From Gavia stellata (Eukaryota > Chordata > Aves > Gaviiformes > Gaviidae), in contig NC_082595.1 of the NCBI RefSeq assembly GCF_030936135.1, positions 15,823,930 to 15,887,929 on the forward strand: a DNA stretch of 64,000 nucleotides, read 5' to 3'. Within the stretch, counting starts at the first letter, position 1. Each line of letters opens with the position of its first letter. Both the position numbers and the translations under genes were made by a program. Shown piece after piece: positions 59,514 to 64,000 of the stretch. The notes under the pieces were generated by a model. That model ran no database searches, was not told the origin of the DNA, and saw only the letters and a program-made list of their open reading frames with translations.

Positions 59514-62500
59514 CTGAAAACTAGCAGAGGGGCAATAGGCATGGCCAAATAATATTAAAAAGTTACTTTAACAACAGAATAATGAAAAACAATAAATCAT
59601 CATACCAACTGACTTTCAGTTATATATTTTATACTTCTAACACAAATGCTTTATATATTTTTCATTTAGATTATTCAGATAAACATTATTCAGATAATTA
59701 ATATAATTATTTCCAAAGCAATATTCTGTTCCTATTAAGTAATATTCACTTAGCATAAAAGTTGTTGTATGCTAAAATAAATGCATTTTACATTATTTTA
59801 AAATGTAGACAGGCCCACTAATCTGAATATCCCCTGTATGCAATATTTTTCAAACATAAACATGGAAAAAGACTGAGACATCTGTATTTATCTCTGTTTT
59901 GTTGCGTGTCATGAGGTATGCATAAAGAACCAATATGTTTCCTTTAGTTTATGAATAACTCAGGATGAAGTAACATTTTGGTTTTAGCCATTAGCACATG
60001 AATTGGAACTCCTGATGATGAATTTCATACCAAGTTTACTCCACAGAAGTCTGAAGTACTTTGAAGTAAAAACAAATTCTAGTGAAAGACATACAAGACA
60101 TTGACATCTAATTTTCTTATCAGGTAAGATATAGGTAATGGTACTACAAAATTATCAGCTTCTACTAATATATCTCAACCATGATGTAAAGGGATGACTA
60201 CCATATAATTTTTCAGTTCTTCTATTAAGATTGCAGGAGAAGATGCTAGTCCCAATACAGACAGCTGAGGACTGGGAAACAGATAAGCAAAAAAATGAAC
60301 CTAATGTTGCCCTCAATTGCTCTTTCTTTTAAGGCCACAAAGCAGCAACAAGGTGACATCAGAAGAACAGCCATATGTATCAGTGTGGCAACTCAGACAA
60401 CAGGTGCCTTATAGGAAAGTGCAGGCAGCTTGATTCAATACTCTACTAGAATTCCAGCATCCTCAGTACTCTCTTTCTTTCCTTCAACCTCTTGTTTGCT
60501 TCAGGTGAGTGACTACAGGCCATTTTCATTTGAAGCAATTTCTATGAACAAAACTGACTTCACAGAAGTGGCTTTACATACTCCACTCTCTGAACTGGAC
60601 TACAGTCAATTTGAAAGTAGACTATAGACACTCTGAAATTGTCTACAGTTTAAAGTGTAGACACTAGATTTGATAAAGTGCTAAATCCTGATCAGGTGGA
60701 AAAATACACCAATTCAAGACATAGTGCTTAACTTTTCCTGTGAACCTCAGGTTATATTAGATTGTTCTAACAGAGCTAAATCAATAGCAATAGCATTTTT
60801 CATTCCAAACTTATAGTGCATTTCTGCACTTGCTGGTTGTCAGGTGTTTTTGCCAACTTCTGACATTTCAGGGCTACAAACAGAGCACAAGGGCAGCAGC
60901 AGCAACCCTTTGGTTTGCTTTATCATGTGATATTTCTCAACTATTGTTCACCCATCCAATTCTTCTAGTACCAATTTCACCTTGTCTACAACACTCCTTA
61001 AATAATGAATTGTCTGAAGCTTAAAGGTATAAATGCAGCTGTGTTTCTATACAGACACAAACACTAACCATAACCAATAGAAACATCAGAACCAGATTTT
61101 GCAACAAGTAGGCTTAAAGGCCTTAACACTGCTCTCTAAAATTATAATACCACTTTAGTCTTGCCCATATAAGATGATTTAAACCACATTTTCTGTTCTA
61201 GAGCAGAACCATTTCCACTACAGATTTTAAAAAATTGTTTACAACAAAAAGGAAAACAATCACTAACGAAACCTGTTCTTATCTCAAAAGCTGGTTTTGA
61301 GTCCAAAGACTAAGCTATTCTGTTTGAGTCCCTTTTCGGATCTGAGACAGGTAAATCCAAACTTGTAATCCTCAAGCTCTCTGCTTTTAGGCTAATATGA
61401 GAAACAACTGATGTCAAAAGCGTGACAGCTTAATACTTCATTCATGCAGATGCCTAGAAGTAATTTGGTTTTGTCTGGGCTCTGATTACTTTTAAGCCTA
61501 CATTACAATCTACGTGATTTTTTTCAGACCTTGCTTGGGACTTAATCTGTAGGTGTTCCGCAAGCATACCAGCTAGATTAGGTTATATACAAAACACTCA
61601 CAGTCCATGTCTTTTGGGGGGATTTTTTTTTTTTAATAAAGAACCTCTTCCTGCAATTGCATTATGTACAGGTATTTTTATGTTCAATTAAGTCGGTGGT
61701 TAGAGATCAGTCACTCAGGAGATAAGCAATCTGCACTAAAGATTTTCTTCCCAAACTAAGCAGATCTGCAACAACAGCAGAATCCTTTATGAGGGCCATT
61801 CTTCTTTCCCCTGCCTTAGGCTGAAGACAACACAGAAAGCACGTCTCCTCTTTCATTGCTACAGTGAAAGAATCTACTCTGAGCTTCTGTAATCACCTGA
61901 CATACGGTAGCAAAAGGAATACTCTTGCAAAAAGGGTTTTCATTGCTAGTGCCCAGTGAACTTCAGAAGAACAACAGAAATGTCTCTTGGCTCTGAAGAT
62001 TTCTGAGACAGTAATGCAGAGCTACTACGTGCAGCTCAATACCTGTGTTGTTGAATCCATACTACTCAGTGGGGATAGAAAGACAAAAAGACTCACATCA
62101 ACTGTCGCATGAAGTTCAGTGTTTCCAGAGAACCTGATTCATATGTATCTCAGCTTGGCTGAACTGGGAAGCAGTGTTTCCTGGGCAACTATTGAAAGTA
62201 TCCTGGCCAGGACACTTTTTTTTTCCCTTTCCTTCTTCTGTGCCTTGGTGACCAATATTTAAGAGATCACCTTCACAAAAATATTGAATTATCAACAGGT
62301 GATTGAAAACTTTTAAGAGTTGTGAACAGGATCTCTAACAAGCTACTTTAAAGAGGTTCATCTCTGCCTTGAAGATTTGTTACCATTTTGGTACTTCACT
62401 GTGTTGCTTTGCTGAGATAATTTGACTATAAAAACTACATTACATTTTAAGAACAACTTCTTTCATTTTCCCTTATACAGCAGATCTTAAAAAATTAGCA

Positions 62501-64000
62501 CTTAAAACTGCAGTTTTCAAAGACCGCTGAAGGGGCAGCCTGCAGGACTGATAAGCAAACTTCTCTACGGCTGCTCTTGAATTGCTCACATGATGATTAA
62601 AGTAATGATCAAGCAGTTCAGACCCAAAATGGAAAGCAAGATTTCTTCCCCCACCCTACTATTTTAAACCCTCCAAGGTAAAAGGTGGAGAAGTAGGGAT
62701 GGGGAAAAATGAAGCAAACTTTAGGGAAAGAACACAGGAGCAAATGCTCTGGATCTAGACACAGGAAAATTGCTTTGATACAGGAATTGATAGTCAGACT
62801 CTCCCCTGCCAACTTTGGTATCAGGACTATGTCAGAAATGAGGGTGGAGATGGTAAAGAAAAAGGGAACTGCAGACATACGGTTTCTGCTGCTGCCTGAA
62901 TTCTCTGGGAAGTATTCATGCCCAGAAACAACTAGTGAGAAGTTATGGTATCTGAGGTTTCTGCAGATGCTTTGCTGTTCTGAGAAGTCAGATAATATCT
63001 TTTTATATGTCTCAGTATAGATTATAGAGCTTAACTTCCATCAGTCATGTTTGGCTTTTATTGACTTAGAAGAGTTTTCAAACAGAAAAAGCTGCCAGAC
63101 CATTACCAAACCTGTGTCTCCTGCTATGGGAAGATGGGGGAATGGACAAATAAAGTAAAAAATTAACTGTACTTAAAGTATTTGTCTTAATCTATTAGAG
63201 TCCTCGTTATGTTAATCAGAGCCTACTGACTTAATTACTAAATTTTCCTTCTATCATTGGTGTATAAAAGGTGAAATTTTTATACACAGCATTTTAGCAA
63301 AGTCTGAGATTTGGGGAATAATAAAACCTGCCAGATGTGTCATGCCATTTTAAAATCCTAGCTGAGCAAGAAAAAACGCTTGCCTCTCATTGGAACAGGA
63401 AAGTGAGTAAGACTTTGCAAGAAGATACAAGATTGCACGTCAATGAATTCCTTGATTTTTGGGTTACATTCGTGTCCATCAACAGTTAACTACTGCCAAC
63501 ACGTATCTATGTCGAATTGACGATGAAACATCTTGCAAGAGTAAAACCAAGTGTTTTTAGGGAAGAAAACCTGATTGTTTTTGAAGTATTAACCTACTTC
63601 TCTATTACTTTTTAAAAAGAAATTTTAATATCTTATTACACTGTTGTAAAGAAAGGCTGGTGGCATAACAGCAGACTGTTAGCTACTTATGGAAGACAAA
63701 TTTCCACTGCAGTTGTAAGCCACAGTGTCTCTACAGTATCAGAGAGAAAAGTGTGTTGCCTGTTATACTGATTTCTGAAAGAAACCTTTGAAACCATCTG
63801 CTTAAGAACAGGCCTGGTAGATACTACTCAGCTGAAAGCGTATGAGTTTGGTAACCTGAGGAAAGAAAATGGCCACTGTGGACATTTAAGAGAAAGCGTT
63901 ACTAGTGTCATTTTATGGCAATTGCAGATTTTAGTTATCTTTAATGGAATCATTTCTCCATGCCAACAAAAATATGAAGAAAATGGCACAGACATTTGAA
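59514..64000. other. Distal stretch, no gene assigned
   Basis: About 4.5 kb that should lie within the PIGF gene. No PIGF exon is recognised. Two weak exon candidates are described under findings (60505-60627 plus; 62826 and downstream, minus). A G/T-run with 12 T bases occurs near 61615-61634. Confidence 0.4.

Noticed and set aside
59514-64000. Search for the penultimate PIGF exon
   Set aside because: No minus-strand exon matching the conserved segment before the last exon was found, so it most likely lies beyond the window.

Overview
The window is vertebrate nuclear DNA and almost certainly from a bird. It holds a 3'-truncated CR1 LINE with the typical avian tail (a TTGGACTTGATGATCTT-like block, then GTGATTCT octamers), spliced genes with GT-AG introns, three CpG islands, and a RHOQ / PIGF arrangement like that of vertebrate 2p21-type synteny. 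The species cannot be told from the sequence. There is no operon, CRISPR array or prokaryotic structure.

Layout. 1-34.5 kb is mostly non-coding and matches the gene-poor stretch expected upstream of RHOQ. It contains a CpG island at about 0.36-0.96 kb with a canonical G-quadruplex motif and three close ACGTG cores. A second CpG island lies at about 17.4-18.1 kb, with a YY1/TISU-like ATG and two overlapping ORFs that I do not recognise. The rest of this stretch shows microsatellites, a 15-bp inverted repeat at 6.1 kb, and the CR1 element at 31.05-31.60 kb with an intact C-terminal reverse-transcriptase ORF of 128 codons.

34.5-53.1 kb is RHOQ (TC10), a Rho-family GTPase, on the plus strand. 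All five coding exons can be placed to the base: 35025-35166, 35313-35371, 51018-51182, 51938-52033 and 52778-52933. They join in phase into 205 residues ending in the CaaX box CLIT. Intron 1 is only 146 bp and intron 2 is 15.6 kb. An upstream ATG 19 bases before the start opens an overlapping +1-frame ORF that runs into exon 3.

53.2-64 kb is read from the minus strand. The last coding exon of PIGF (GPI ethanolamine-phosphate transferase stabilising subunit) ends at 53380, 446 bp from the RHOQ stop, so the two genes converge tail to tail. Within what should be the last PIGF intron I see three phase-0 exon candidates (59412-59513, 58815-58937, 53848-53922). They chain into a 99-residue C-terminal segment with a stop, which I cannot assign to any family. 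This apparent nested or same-strand neighbouring gene is the most interesting observation in the window. No other PIGF exon was found inside it.

RHOQ (insulin-responsive vesicle trafficking at the plasma membrane) and PIGF (GPI-anchor assembly in the ER) are linked by position, not by pathway. The practical interaction is at their 3' ends, where longer 3' UTRs would be mutually antisense.
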